This document shows, piece after piece, positions 24,220 to 32,096 of a stretch of DNA of 45,015 nucleotides. This DNA comes from JAVXTH01 sp036642795 (lineage in GTDB: Bacteria; Bacillota_I; Bacilli_A; Erysipelotrichales; Erysipelotrichaceae): NCBI GenBank assembly GCA_036642795.1, contig JAVXTH010000010.1, positions 1 to 45,015 of the forward strand, written 5' to 3'. The position numbers and the translations under genes were made by a program. The number at the start of each line of letters is the position of its first letter. Positions within the stretch are counted from its first letter, which is position 1. Below the pieces are notes generated by a model that saw only the letters and a list, made by a program, of their open reading frames with translations, was not told the origin of the DNA and ran no database searches.

Positions 24220-26077
24220 AGAAAATCGTCCTTCAAATATAAGAAAAGGTCCATTTGGCGGAGGCCATGGAAGAAACAGACCAGTTGAAAAAGCCCGTAA
24301 CTTTAAGGGCACAATGTTACAATTAATCAACTATTTAAAACCGTTTTACTTTGCAATCATCGTATCGTTTATCTTCGCAATTGGTTCAACTATCTTTATG
24401 ATTGTAGGACCTAAGATATTAGGTAGAGCAACGACAACGCTTGCCGAAGGCTTTATGTTAAAAGTGACGGGTCAAGGTGGAATTGACTTTGATAGAATCG
24501 CAAGCATCTTAATATTTCTAATTATTCTATATGTAATATCATCTCTATTTAGTTATGTACAGAATTTCTTAATGAGTGGAGTAGCTCAAAAGGTATCTTA
24601 TAATCTTCGTAAAGCATTAGCTGAAAAGATTAATCGTTTGCCTTTTAAATTCTTTGATCAACAAACACATGGTGAAGTACTTTCAAGAATTACCAATGAT
24701 GTTGATATGATCGCTCAAACTTTAAACCAATCGTTATCACAGATGATTACATCGATTGTACAATTGATAGGTATTATTGTTATGATGCTTACGATTAGTT
24801 GGCAAATGACTCTAATGGCGATGATCGTATTACCGTTATCTGTTATTATGGTTACTCAAGTAGTCAAACATTCTCAAAAGTTCTTTGCTCGTCAACAACA
24901 ATCACTTGGAAATGTAAATGGTCATATTGAAGAGATGTATAGTGGTCATATGGTTATGAAAGCATTTAATGGTGAAGAAAAATCAATTGAAACATTTAAA
25001 ACATTTAATAACAATTTATATGATTCGGCATGGAAATCACAGTTTCTAAGTGGTTTAATGCAACCAATATCACAATTTGTTGGAAACTTAGGTTATGTTG
25101 GAGTTTGTATCCTTGGTGGTTATTTGGCAATTACCGGGCAAATTCAAATTGGTGATATCCAAGCATTTATCCAGTATGTAAGAAACTTTAATCAACCAAT
25201 TACGCAAGTAGCACAAACGATGAATGTACTTCAATCAACGGCAGCTGCTGCTGAACGTGTCTTTGAATTCCTAGGCGAACAAGAAGAAGTATTAGAAACA
25301 TCTTCACCTAAAGCAATTGTGGATGATCAAGGTAATTCAATTGTGGATGGAACGGTTTCCTTTGAAAATGTTCACTTTGGTTATAATGAAGATAAAATCG
25401 TAATTCAAGATTTCTCAATGTATGTGAAAGCAGGAAAACGAGTAGCGATTGTTGGGCCAACCGGAGCTGGTAAGACAACCATTGTTAAGTTATTGATGCG
25501 TTTCTATGAACTAAATAGTGGAACAATCTATGTGGATGGACATGATATAAAAGAATATCGTCGTGAAGATTTACGTTCTTTATTTGGCATGGTATTACAA
25601 GATGCTTGGTTGTTTAATGGAACGATTATGGATAACTTACGTTATGGTAGACTAGATGCTACGGATGAAGAAGTCGTTAAGGCTGCGGATACAGCTTACG
25701 TAGATCACTTTATTCGTACCTTGGATCATGGCTATGATACGATGATTAATGAAGAAAGCAGCAATATATCACAAGGTCAAAAACAGTTGTTAACGATTGC
25801 TCGTGCTTTCTTAGCTAATCCTAAAATATTAATATTGGATGAAGCAACAAGTTCTGTTGATACACGTACTGAAGTATTGATTCAAAAAGGTATGGATAAA
25901 CTGATGGAAAATCGTACTTGTTTCATTATCGCTCATCGTTTATCTACGATTAAAGATGCGGATTTAATTCTCGTGATGAAAGATGGAGACATTGTTGAAG
26001 TCGGAGATCATAATGAATTAATAAAGAAAAATGGTTTCTATTGTAGCTTATATAATTCTCAATTTGAACAAGGTTAA
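24212..26077 (+). CDS. ABC exporter half-transporter, catalytic subunit
   Basis: A 621-residue partner of the preceding protein, with six membrane helices (about 40-330) and a canonical ATPase domain: Walker A GPTGAGKTT (415-423), Walker B ILILDEATSSVD with catalytic Glu544, and switch His in CFIIAHRLSTI. The signature motif reads NISQGQKQLLT, with Gln replacing the second residue (SQGQ), as is usual in this half of heterodimeric multidrug exporters. A Gly-rich, basic N-terminus (about 8-25) precedes TM1. The substrate is unknown; MarR control suggests drug or toxic compound efflux. The UUCG-loop terminator follows at once. Confidence 0.93.
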   Translation: MSKENRPSNIRKGPFGGGHGRNRPVEKARNFKGTMLQLINYLKPFYFAIIVSFIFAIGSTIFMIVGPKILGRATTTLAEGFMLKVTGQGGIDFDRIASILIFLIILYVISSLFSYVQNFLMSGVAQKVSYNLRKALAEKINRLPFKFFDQQTHGEVLSRITNDVDMIAQTLNQSLSQMITSIVQLIGIIVMMLTISWQMTLMAMIVLPLSVIMVTQVVKHSQKFFARQQQSLGNVNGHIEEMYSGHMVMKAFNGEEKSIETFKTFNNNLYDSAWKSQFLSGLMQPISQFVGNLGYVGVCILGGYLAITGQIQIGDIQAFIQYVRNFNQPITQVAQTMNVLQSTAAAAERVFEFLGEQEEVLETSSPKAIVDDQGNSIVDGTVSFENVHFGYNEDKIVIQDFSMYVKAGKRVAIVGPTGAGKTTIVKLLMRFYELNSGTIYVDGHDIKEYRREDLRSLFGMVLQDAWLFNGTIMDNLRYGRLDATDEEVVKAADTAYVDHFIRTLDHGYDTMINEESSNISQGQKQLLTIARAFLANPKILILDEATSSVDTRTEVLIQKGMDKLMENRTCFIIAHRLSTIKDADLILVMKDGDIVEVGDHNELIKKNGFYCSLYNSQFEQG

Positions 26078-26097
26078 AAGTGCTTCGGCACTTTTTT
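26076..26097 (+). terminator. UUCG tetraloop terminator of the marR-ABC operon
   Basis: AAAAGTGC-TTCG-GCACTTTTTT overlaps the stop codon. Confidence 0.92.
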
Positions 26098-26131
26098 CTT
26101 ATGTATTTTATTTTCTCATATATTAAATATT

Positions 26132-26160
26132 TTGCACTTCTAAGTTATATCGATTATAAT
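26132..26160 (+). promoter_or_regulatory. Sigma-A promoter of the DUF1146-AraC unit
   Basis: TTGCAC (26132-26137), 17-base spacer, TATAAT (26155-26160). Confidence 0.7.
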
Positions 26161-26182
26161 ATATAAAAATGGAGGTTTCTTT

Positions 26183-26386
26183 ATGCTATATAAATTAGTT
26201 AATATTACAGTTCATTTATTATGCTTTGTGGCAAGTTTCTATGCACTAAGTTCAATTCGCTTTGAGCGCTTTTGTGATGTAAGAAAACCAATCAAGGTAC
26301 AAGTATTATTATTCTTATTAGCGATTGGTTTAGGATATGTAGTTGCACAGTTTTTATTAGCATTAACTATTTATAATGGATTATAA
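26183..26386 (+). CDS. DUF1146 family small membrane protein (YwzB-like)
   Basis: A 67-residue protein with two membrane helices (about 4-23 and 42-63) around the conserved polar stretch SSIRFERFCDVRKPIKVQ, the hallmark of DUF1146. The function is unknown. In B. subtilis ywzB lies between the atp operon and murAA-spoIID-spoIIQ, the same relative place as here. The ribosome site is TGGAGGTTTCTTT. It is likely co-transcribed with the next gene, 14 bases downstream. Confidence 0.8.
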   Translation: MLYKLVNITVHLLCFVASFYALSSIRFERFCDVRKPIKVQVLLFLLAIGLGYVVAQFLLALTIYNGL

Positions 26387-26400
26387 ATGAAAGAGGAAGC

Positions 26401-27990
26401 ATGATGATGAAAGCAATTGTTTTAGATCAAAATAATGTGATTCGCAACGCATTTTCAAATACCATTGATTTCAAACAACAAGATATTAGACTTATTGATT
26501 ATCTTAATGATTCAAAAGATATTCTAGATAAAATAGAAGAATATGATCCACAAATCATTTTTAGTTATACCGGGGTAATCGAAAACAGTAAATATTCTTT
26601 AATGAAAGAAGTCCATCGTATCAATGAAGATATTCAAATTATTATTATTAGTAATCATCAAGAATATGAATATGTTCGCTTTGCGATGAAAGAAGGAGCC
26701 TTTGATTATTTGTTACTTGATGATATAAATGAAGAGGTATTAATCGAGCTTTTAAATGAAGTAAAAGAATATTGTAAGAAAAGTGTTAAAGAATCATCCA
26801 AACAAAAAGAGAATACTTTAGAGAAATTAACCCAATTACTAGTTTTAAGAAAGAATAAACATGCGGTATATAATCATGAATTTGTTCAAACACTGGAAGA
26901 ATTAAATTTAGATGTATTAGACAGTGATTACCAAATTGCTTATTTTAGAATGGATAATATTCATTTGATTTATAGTAGTAAAATAGAAAATCATGCGCAA
27001 TTAAAAGAGAACTTATTAAATATAATTGAAACATCGATTCCTTCGATGCTGAAATATCAAGTAATATTTATTTCGAATCATTCTGGTATTATTATCTTTA
27101 AAGGAAAAGATAAATTAAGAACAGCTAATATTTGTAATATTATTATGAAAAACGTGAACCAAAGCTTTAAACTAGATTTATCGATTACGATTTCTAGAGT
27201 TGCCCAACATATCGAAACTTTTTTAAGTTTATATGATAATCTATTAGAACTTCATGAAATGCGTTTTTATGTTGGTGAAAGAGTATTGATTGAAACAGAA
27301 GAATTACCTACTTTTAATTTATTAAACTTTGAAGAGATCACTTATCATTTAGATATGATTGCTTGTATGGAACAAAGACGTTTTGATGAAATAACAGAAA
27401 TAAAAACGAAATCTTTGGCTTATATGAAAGAGCACTTTATCAAACCTGAAAATGTGAAAGAGTTCTATTATTTTATCTTTAATAATATTGAAGGTAAAGA
27501 AATGGAAAAAGGTTTAAAGATAACATTATCTTTAGAAAATGAAAAAATAAAGATTAATTTATGTGAAACAATTGATAAATTAAATGAAGTATTGGATCAA
27601 TTATTTAAAACGATTGAGAATTGGTTATGTGATAATTCAATGAATCGTTATCGCCAAGATGTAATGGATATTATTCATTTTATTGATGATAATTATACAA
27701 AGAAGATTACCTTAAAAATGCTAAGTGAGCGTTTTAATATGAATGAAAGTTATTTAAGTAGAACCTTTAAAAAACAAACCGGTAAGAATGTTATTTATTA
27801 TATAAATGAAAAAAAGATGCAACTAGCTTTAAGTCTTTTACAAGATCCGAATTCAATGATCAAGGATGTAGCTTTAAAGATTGGAATTGAGGATCAATTT
27901 TATTTCAACAAAGTGTTTAAAAAGTTTTTCCAACTATCACCAAGTGAATTTAGAAAGAAAGATAATTCAAATAAAGGACAAAAGGCATAA
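26401..27990 (+). CDS. YesN-like AraC family regulator with phospho-dead receiver
   Basis: A 529-residue protein: a response-regulator-like N-terminal domain (about 3-125), a long middle region (about 130-415) and an AraC-type double helix-turn-helix (about 425-522; SERFNMNESYLSRTFKKQTG and the closing QFYFNKVFKKFFQLSPSEFRK). The receiver keeps the fold and an acidic Asp9, but the strand that should end in the phospho-acceptor Asp reads IIFSYTG, putting Tyr56 there, and the conserved Lys block YLLKP reads YLLLDD. It is thus probably not controlled by phosphorylation, and no histidine kinase gene is adjacent. It occupies the place of ywmB-murAA upstream of spoIID in B. subtilis. The ATG follows AAAGAGGAAGC. 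Confidence 0.87.
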   Translation: MMMKAIVLDQNNVIRNAFSNTIDFKQQDIRLIDYLNDSKDILDKIEEYDPQIIFSYTGVIENSKYSLMKEVHRINEDIQIIIISNHQEYEYVRFAMKEGAFDYLLLDDINEEVLIELLNEVKEYCKKSVKESSKQKENTLEKLTQLLVLRKNKHAVYNHEFVQTLEELNLDVLDSDYQIAYFRMDNIHLIYSSKIENHAQLKENLLNIIETSIPSMLKYQVIFISNHSGIIIFKGKDKLRTANICNIIMKNVNQSFKLDLSITISRVAQHIETFLSLYDNLLELHEMRFYVGERVLIETEELPTFNLLNFEEITYHLDMIACMEQRRFDEITEIKTKSLAYMKEHFIKPENVKEFYYFIFNNIEGKEMEKGLKITLSLENEKIKINLCETIDKLNEVLDQLFKTIENWLCDNSMNRYRQDVMDIIHFIDDNYTKKITLKMLSERFNMNESYLSRTFKKQTGKNVIYYINEKKMQLALSLLQDPNSMIKDVALKIGIEDQFYFNKVFKKFFQLSPSEFRKKDNSNKGQKA

Positions 27991-28012
27991 AATTAAATCA
28001 CACTCATAAATT
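27985..28012 (+). promoter_or_regulatory. Candidate sigma-E promoter of spoIID
   Basis: GCATAAA (27985-27991) and CATAAATT (28005-28012), separated by 13 bases, partly match the sigma-E consensus KMATATT and CATACAHT. The -35 has two mismatches and the spacer is slightly short. The predicted start near 28018 would lie just at the ribosome site. Confidence 0.3.
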
Positions 28013-28032
28013 AGAATGAGGTGATTTTTTTT
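27995..28032 (+). terminator. Terminator hairpin that also covers the spoIID ribosome site
   Basis: AAATCAC-a-CTCAT (27995-28007) pairs with ATGAG-GTGATTT (28016-28027) with one bulged A, followed by a T run that runs into the TTG start of spoIID. The 3' arm contains the Shine-Dalgarno AGGTGA. Confidence 0.75.
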
Positions 28033-28957
28033 GAACTTATGGATTCGTTTATGCTGCATCGTTATGATTGTATTTACCGCGTTTTATTTATGGACACATT
28101 TGGAAACAGCAGAAGTTATAATTAAGGAAAAACCAATCGATGAGAATAAAAAAATAGCCAATCAAATTGATGATGTTTTAGTTAGTATCCATCGAAGTGA
28201 TGGAAGTTTAGTGATGGAAAGCTTAGAGAATTATGTAGTTGGTGTCGTCAGTAGTGAAATGCCAGCTACCTTTGAATTAGAAGCATTAAAAGCACAGAGT
28301 GTCGCCGCAAGAACCTTTGTTAAAAAACGTGGTTACCAAGTGGATGATACGACAAATTCACAAGTGTATAAAAGTGATCAACAATTACGCTTACAATGGT
28401 TAGATCAATATGATACCAAGATTCAAAAAATAAAGCAGGCATGCTATGCGACGAAAGGTGAAGTGATTACATATAAAGGTGAAACAATAAGTGCCGTTTT
28501 CTTTTCTAGCTCCTGTGGTAAAACAAATGATGCCCAGCATTATTGGCAAAAAGAAACACCTTATCTTGTTTCGGTAGATTCTTTATGGGATGAACAAGTA
28601 AATGATCAAATAAGTCAAAACAAAGTATTTTCTAATCTTGAATTTGCACAATTATTAGGATTTCAAAATGAAATTCAAACGATTAACAAACCATTATATT
28701 ATCCTAGTGGTTATGTGAAAGAAGTTTTGATTGATGGTATTACTTTTAGTGGGAGAATGCTGCGTGAAAAATTAGCTTTAAGAAGTAGCAGCTTTACGAT
28801 TGATTTTCAACAAGGTGAAATATGCATTGTAACCAAAGGGTTTGGCCATGGAATTGGAATGAGTCAATATGGAGCACAGGGAATGGCATTAGCTGGATAT
28901 CATTATCAAGATATTCTCAAGCATTATTATACGGGAGTAGAAATTACTCAAAGATAG
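28031..28957 (+). CDS. spoIID: Stage II sporulation protein D, peptidoglycan lytic transglycosylase
   Basis: A 308-residue protein with an N-terminal membrane anchor (about 3-21). The SpoIID domain has VVGVVSSEMPATFELEALKAQ, in which Glu76 matches the catalytic Glu, then SVAARTFV, FFSSSCGKT and the final FGHGIGMSQYGAQGMA. In B. subtilis it degrades glycan strands with SpoIIP and SpoIIM during engulfment and is made under sigma-E. The start is TTG at 28031, six bases after AGGTGA; the next in-frame ATG (codon 12) would remove half the anchor. The start codon lies within the T run of the upstream hairpin. The SpoIIQ-like gene follows after 48 bases, the B. subtilis order. Confidence 0.9.
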   Translation: MNLWIRLCCIVMIVFTAFYLWTHLETAEVIIKEKPIDENKKIANQIDDVLVSIHRSDGSLVMESLENYVVGVVSSEMPATFELEALKAQSVAARTFVKKRGYQVDDTTNSQVYKSDQQLRLQWLDQYDTKIQKIKQACYATKGEVITYKGETISAVFFSSSCGKTNDAQHYWQKETPYLVSVDSLWDEQVNDQISQNKVFSNLEFAQLLGFQNEIQTINKPLYYPSGYVKEVLIDGITFSGRMLREKLALRSSSFTIDFQQGEICIVTKGFGHGIGMSQYGAQGMALAGYHYQDILKHYYTGVEITQR

Positions 28958-28987
28958 GTATAAAAAGGAATGTATTAGGGCATAATC
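28958..28987 (+). promoter_or_regulatory. Candidate sigma-F promoter of the SpoIIQ-like gene
   Basis: GTATA (28958-28962), exactly 15 bases, then GGGCATAATC (28978-28987) matches the sigma-F consensus GYATA-N15-GGnnAnAnTR at every defined position but the last. It begins just after the spoIID stop. The -10 starts 28 bases before the ATG, so the leader would be very short. Confidence 0.6.
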
Positions 28988-29005
28988 GTCTTAGAGGTGA
29001 TGATT

Positions 29006-29626
29006 ATGTATAGTTATACAAAGAAGAATAGTACAAAGGTTAAAAGAAGAATGTTATTTGTTTTCAGTGGATGTTTATTCATTATGGTTGGTGTAATGAG
29101 TTATGTTTATCGGCCATTTGAAAAAGATAACACGGTTCCAGTTATTAAAAATCAGGATCAATTGGTAATTGCTTTACCAACTCAAGTTGAAAAAGCCGTT
29201 TATCCCTATCAAGTAGAAGCAAGTATTGCGTTAGGATATTTTGATGGAAGTGATACCGCGATTCAAAATGTTACTGAGTTTGAAGGAACATTTAGAGGAA
29301 ATCAGGGAAGTGATTATTGCTTTAATCAAAAGGAGTTCCCAGTATTTAGTATTTTTAGTGGAGAAGTAATAGAAGTACGCGATGATGCTTTATTTGGGAA
29401 AACAATTAAAATCAAACAGGATGACATTGAAATATGTTACCAATCCTTAAAGGATATTGAAGTTAAAGTAGGTGATAAAATTAAACAAAATGATGTACTT
29501 GGGAAAGCTTCCGTTAATATATATAATAAGGAGTTAGGTAACCATTTACATGTGGTTGTTGAAAAAAATGATTTAATTATCAATCCTGAAAGCATTTATG
29601 GCAAAATAGGTAAGGATATTAAATAG
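29006..29626 (+). CDS. spoIIQ: SpoIIQ-like engulfment protein with inactive LytM domain
   Basis: A 206-residue protein with one membrane anchor (about 17-36) and an external M23/LytM domain (about 85-200). In B. subtilis SpoIIQ spans into the intermembrane space of the forespore and docks SpoIIIAH. Active M23 enzymes need HxxxD and HxH. Here the first motif reads NQGSD (Asn99, Asp103), so the zinc His is lost, while HLH (180-182) is retained; SpoIIQ of Bacillus also lacks that His. The frame is open from a GTG at 28997, but GAGGTG (28994-28999) selects the ATG at 29006. Its position after spoIID and a candidate sigma-F promoter support SpoIIQ over a generic wall peptidase. Confidence 0.82.
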   Translation: MYSYTKKNSTKVKRRMLFVFSGCLFIMVGVMSYVYRPFEKDNTVPVIKNQDQLVIALPTQVEKAVYPYQVEASIALGYFDGSDTAIQNVTEFEGTFRGNQGSDYCFNQKEFPVFSIFSGEVIEVRDDALFGKTIKIKQDDIEICYQSLKDIEVKVGDKIKQNDVLGKASVNIYNKELGNHLHVVVEKNDLIINPESIYGKIGKDIK

Positions 29627-29646
29627 TACCCAAAAGGGTACTTTTA
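29625..29646 (+). terminator. Terminator after the SpoIIQ-like gene
   Basis: AGTACCC-AAAA-GGGTACT, followed by a short T-rich tail (TTTATT). Confidence 0.75.
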
Positions 29647-29679
29647 TTACTTAATAATTCTTTTATAATTGAAAAACTG

Positions 29680-29688
29680 TGGTATAAT
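29680..29688 (+). promoter_or_regulatory. Extended -10 promoter of mbl
   Basis: TGGTATAAT (TGnTATAAT) lies 29 bases before the start codon; the -35 region is weak. Confidence 0.55.
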
Positions 29689-29717
29689 GTTTATGCTCAA
29701 GAATGGAGGAGTTTTTC

Positions 29718-30707
29718 ATGTTATTTACAAAAGAAGTCGGAATCGATTTAGGAACAGCGAATTTATTAATTTATGTTAAAGGTGAAGGTATCGTAATTGA
29801 TGAACCTTCTGTGGTTTCTATAGATGCAGAAACTAAAAAATGTTTAGCTGCAGGTCAAGAAGCAAAAGAAATGTTAGGGAGAACACCAGGAAGAGTATTA
29901 GCAATTCGTCCATTAAAAGATGGAGTTATTGCTGACTTTGAAGTTACGGAAATAATGCTTAATTTCTTTTTAAAGAAATTAGATATTAAAGGCATGTTTA
30001 AACGTCCTACCATTCTAATTTGTTGCCCTTCTAATATTACAAGTGTTGAACGTAATGCGATTCGTGATTGTGCTTATCGTGCGGGCGCTAAAAAAGTATA
30101 TATTGAAGAAGAACCAAAAGTAGCTGCCGTTGGTGCTGGCTTAGATATTTCAAAACCAAGTGGATGTATGGTTTTAGATATTGGTGGTGGTACGACAGAT
30201 GTTGCGGTTTTATCATTAGGTGAAATTGTATCAAGCACTTCTTTAAAAGTTGCTGGCGATACAATGGATCGTGATATTATCAAATTTGTTAAAGATGAAA
30301 AGAAACTATTAATCGGTGATCGTTCTGCCGAAGACATTAAGAAAACAATCGGAACTGCTTGGAAAGGTTCTCGTCATGATACAATGGAAGTTAGTGGACG
30401 TGACTTAGTAACGGGCTTACCACATACCATTTCATTATCAAGTGAAGATGTAGAAGTGGCAATGCGCGATAGCCTTCAAAATGTTGTCCGTGCTTGTAAA
30501 ACGGTTTTAGAACAAACACCACCAGAACTTGCTAGTGATATTGTTACGCGTGGTATTGTGTTAACCGGTGGTGGAGCTTTACTACATGGTATGGATGAAT
30601 TATTAAAGAATGAATTACATATTCCTGTTTATGTTGCTGAAAATGCATTGCGTTGTGTTGCCGAAGGTACAGGAATTTTGTTAGAAAACTTACAACTTGT
30701 ACGTTAA
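29718..30707 (+). CDS. mbl: MreB/Mbl family actin-like cell-shape protein
   Basis: A 329-residue actin homologue that guides lateral wall synthesis. It shows the phosphate-1 loop GIDLGTANLLIYVKG, the connect/phosphate-2 block MVLDIGGGTTDVAVLSLG, the membrane-binding region typical of MreB proteins, and the adenosine block GIVLTGGGALLHGMDELL. The second ATG (29718) is taken because TGGAGGAG lies before it and within the longer frame. Position downstream of spoIIQ favours Mbl; in B. subtilis spoIIID precedes mbl, but no spoIIID is seen here. Confidence 0.9.
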   Translation: MLFTKEVGIDLGTANLLIYVKGEGIVIDEPSVVSIDAETKKCLAAGQEAKEMLGRTPGRVLAIRPLKDGVIADFEVTEIMLNFFLKKLDIKGMFKRPTILICCPSNITSVERNAIRDCAYRAGAKKVYIEEEPKVAAVGAGLDISKPSGCMVLDIGGGTTDVAVLSLGEIVSSTSLKVAGDTMDRDIIKFVKDEKKLLIGDRSAEDIKKTIGTAWKGSRHDTMEVSGRDLVTGLPHTISLSSEDVEVAMRDSLQNVVRACKTVLEQTPPELASDIVTRGIVLTGGGALLHGMDELLKNELHIPVYVAENALRCVAEGTGILLENLQLVR

Positions 30708-30731
30708 TTATAATGAAATAGAGGTGTGGAT

Positions 30732-32008
30732 ATGGATTGGCTAATGTATCTTGGCGTTCCTTTCCTACTATCTGCAGCGATTACGCCGTTGATAAAAAAA
30801 ATTGCTTGTTACCTTGGAATCTATGCTGAAATGAATGAGCGAACGGTTCATACTAAGGCGATTGCACGAATCGGTGGTGTTGCCATATATGTGTCATTCA
30901 TGATTGGAATGGCATGTTTTATGAAAGTAGATGCTTCTATAAACGCGATTGTTCTAGGTGGAACAATAATGTTTGTTGGTGGCCTTGTAGATGATATGGA
31001 TAATTTGAAACCAATATATAAATTTGGTTTTCAAACGCTAGCTGCCATTGTCTTAATGGTTGTAGGAGATGTTTACTTAGAAGTAATTCGGTTGCCTTTT
31101 AATATAACAATTAATATGGGCTTGATTACTTTTCTTGTGACTTTTTTATGGATAACCGGAATTACCAACGCGGTGAATTTAATTGATGGTCTTGATGGTC
31201 TTGCTGGTGGATTAAGTGTTATTATCCTTGTTGTTGTTGCCTCATTATCAGTCATTGAACAGCGAGCCGATATCAGCACGTTGTCGTTAATTCTGGCAGG
31301 AGCCACCTTAGGTTTTCTAATCTATAATTCTCATCCTGCTTCTATTTTTATGGGAGATTGCGGTGCGCTATTTTTAGGGTTTGTTATATCCGCAATATCT
31401 TTACTTGGTTTTAAAAGTTCGACCTTAATCACATTAGGCTTACCTATATTAATGTTAACCGTCCCAATTGTTGATACNNNNNNNNNNNNNNNNNNNNNNN
31501 NNNNNNNNNNNNNNNNNNNNNNNNNNNNNNNNNNNNNNNNNNNNNNNNNNNNNNNNNNNNNNNNNNNNNNNNNNNNNCCTTAATCACATTAGGCTTACCT
31601 ATATTAATGTTAACCGTCCCAATTGTTGATACTATATCGGCAATCTTACGAAGAGTAGCGGCTGGCCATAAATTCTCTGAAGCGGATAAGAATCATCTCC
31701 ATCATGTATTGATGCGTCGCTTTGGCCATCGTAATACGGTATTGATTTTATATGGGGTAACTGCTTTGTTTGGAGTTACTGCCTATGTTTATATTATTAA
31801 TAAATTGGCAGGACTTATAACTCTGTTTATAATATGTATTGTGATTGAAATATTTATTGAAACAAGTGGTATGATTTCTCCATCGTATCATCCAATCTTA
31901 TCCGTATTAAATCGATTGAAGGGAAAAGACTCACCAGATTTACTTAAAGTTCATCCTTTTGAAGAGGATGAAAACAAAACAAAGGAAGAAGATGAAACTG
32001 CAGAATAA
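30732..32008 (+). CDS. tagO: Undecaprenyl-phosphate N-acetylglucosaminyl 1-phosphate transferase (TagO/WecA family), split by scaffold gap
   Basis: A polytopic MraY-family enzyme that starts wall teichoic acid (or another wall glycan) by moving GlcNAc-1-P onto undecaprenyl phosphate. Seen motifs: GGLVDDMDNLKP, NAVNLIDGLDGLAGG (catalytic Asp cluster), NSHPASIFMGD and, after the gap, NHLHHVLMRRFGHR (His motif). The frame is interrupted by 100 N at 31478-31577. The 55 bases before the gap (31423-31477) recur exactly after it (31578-31632), and deleting one copy plus the N restores a single frame of about 373 residues. So this is one intact gene in the organism, not a pseudogene. The ATG at 30732 follows AGAGGTG; a GTG at 30726 is less likely. 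It lies 24 bases after mbl, probably in the same operon. The C-terminal tail is acidic. Confidence 0.92.
31423..31632. repeat. Exact 55-base duplication flanking the N gap (assembly artefact)
   Basis: Bases 31423-31477 and 31578-31632 are identical over 55 positions, both ending at the same codon of tagO. They are separated only by N. This is the mark of two contigs whose ends overlap but were scaffolded rather than merged. Confidence 0.95.
31478..31577. other. Scaffold gap of 100 N
   Basis: A run of 100 N, the usual placeholder for a gap of unknown size. The true distance is probably minus 55 bases (an overlap). Confidence 0.99.
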
Positions 32009-32020
32009 TGCAGTTTTTTT
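31995..32020 (+). terminator. Terminator after tagO
   Basis: AAACTGCA-GAATAA-TGCAGTTT with a T run, overlapping the stop codon. Confidence 0.9.
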
Positions 32021-32096
32021 AATTATTTAGGTATTTTATATATTTATACGTATGTACAAGGTGAAGAGGGACATCCTTACATTAGAGGTGAATATT

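Noticed and set aside
28822..29013. Small open frame (63 residues) overlapping the end of spoIID
   Set aside because: It lies in another frame over the conserved SpoIID C-terminal motif, with no ribosome site; a shadow frame.
31423..31632. Direct repeat of 55 bases as a biological repeat or target duplication
   Set aside because: The copies flank only a 100-N placeholder inside one gene, and merging them restores the frame; an assembly artefact explains everything.
32052..32096. ATG at 32052 as the start of the PemK/MazF-like gene
   Set aside because: No good ribosome site precedes it, while AGAGGTG lies six bases before the TTG at 32097.
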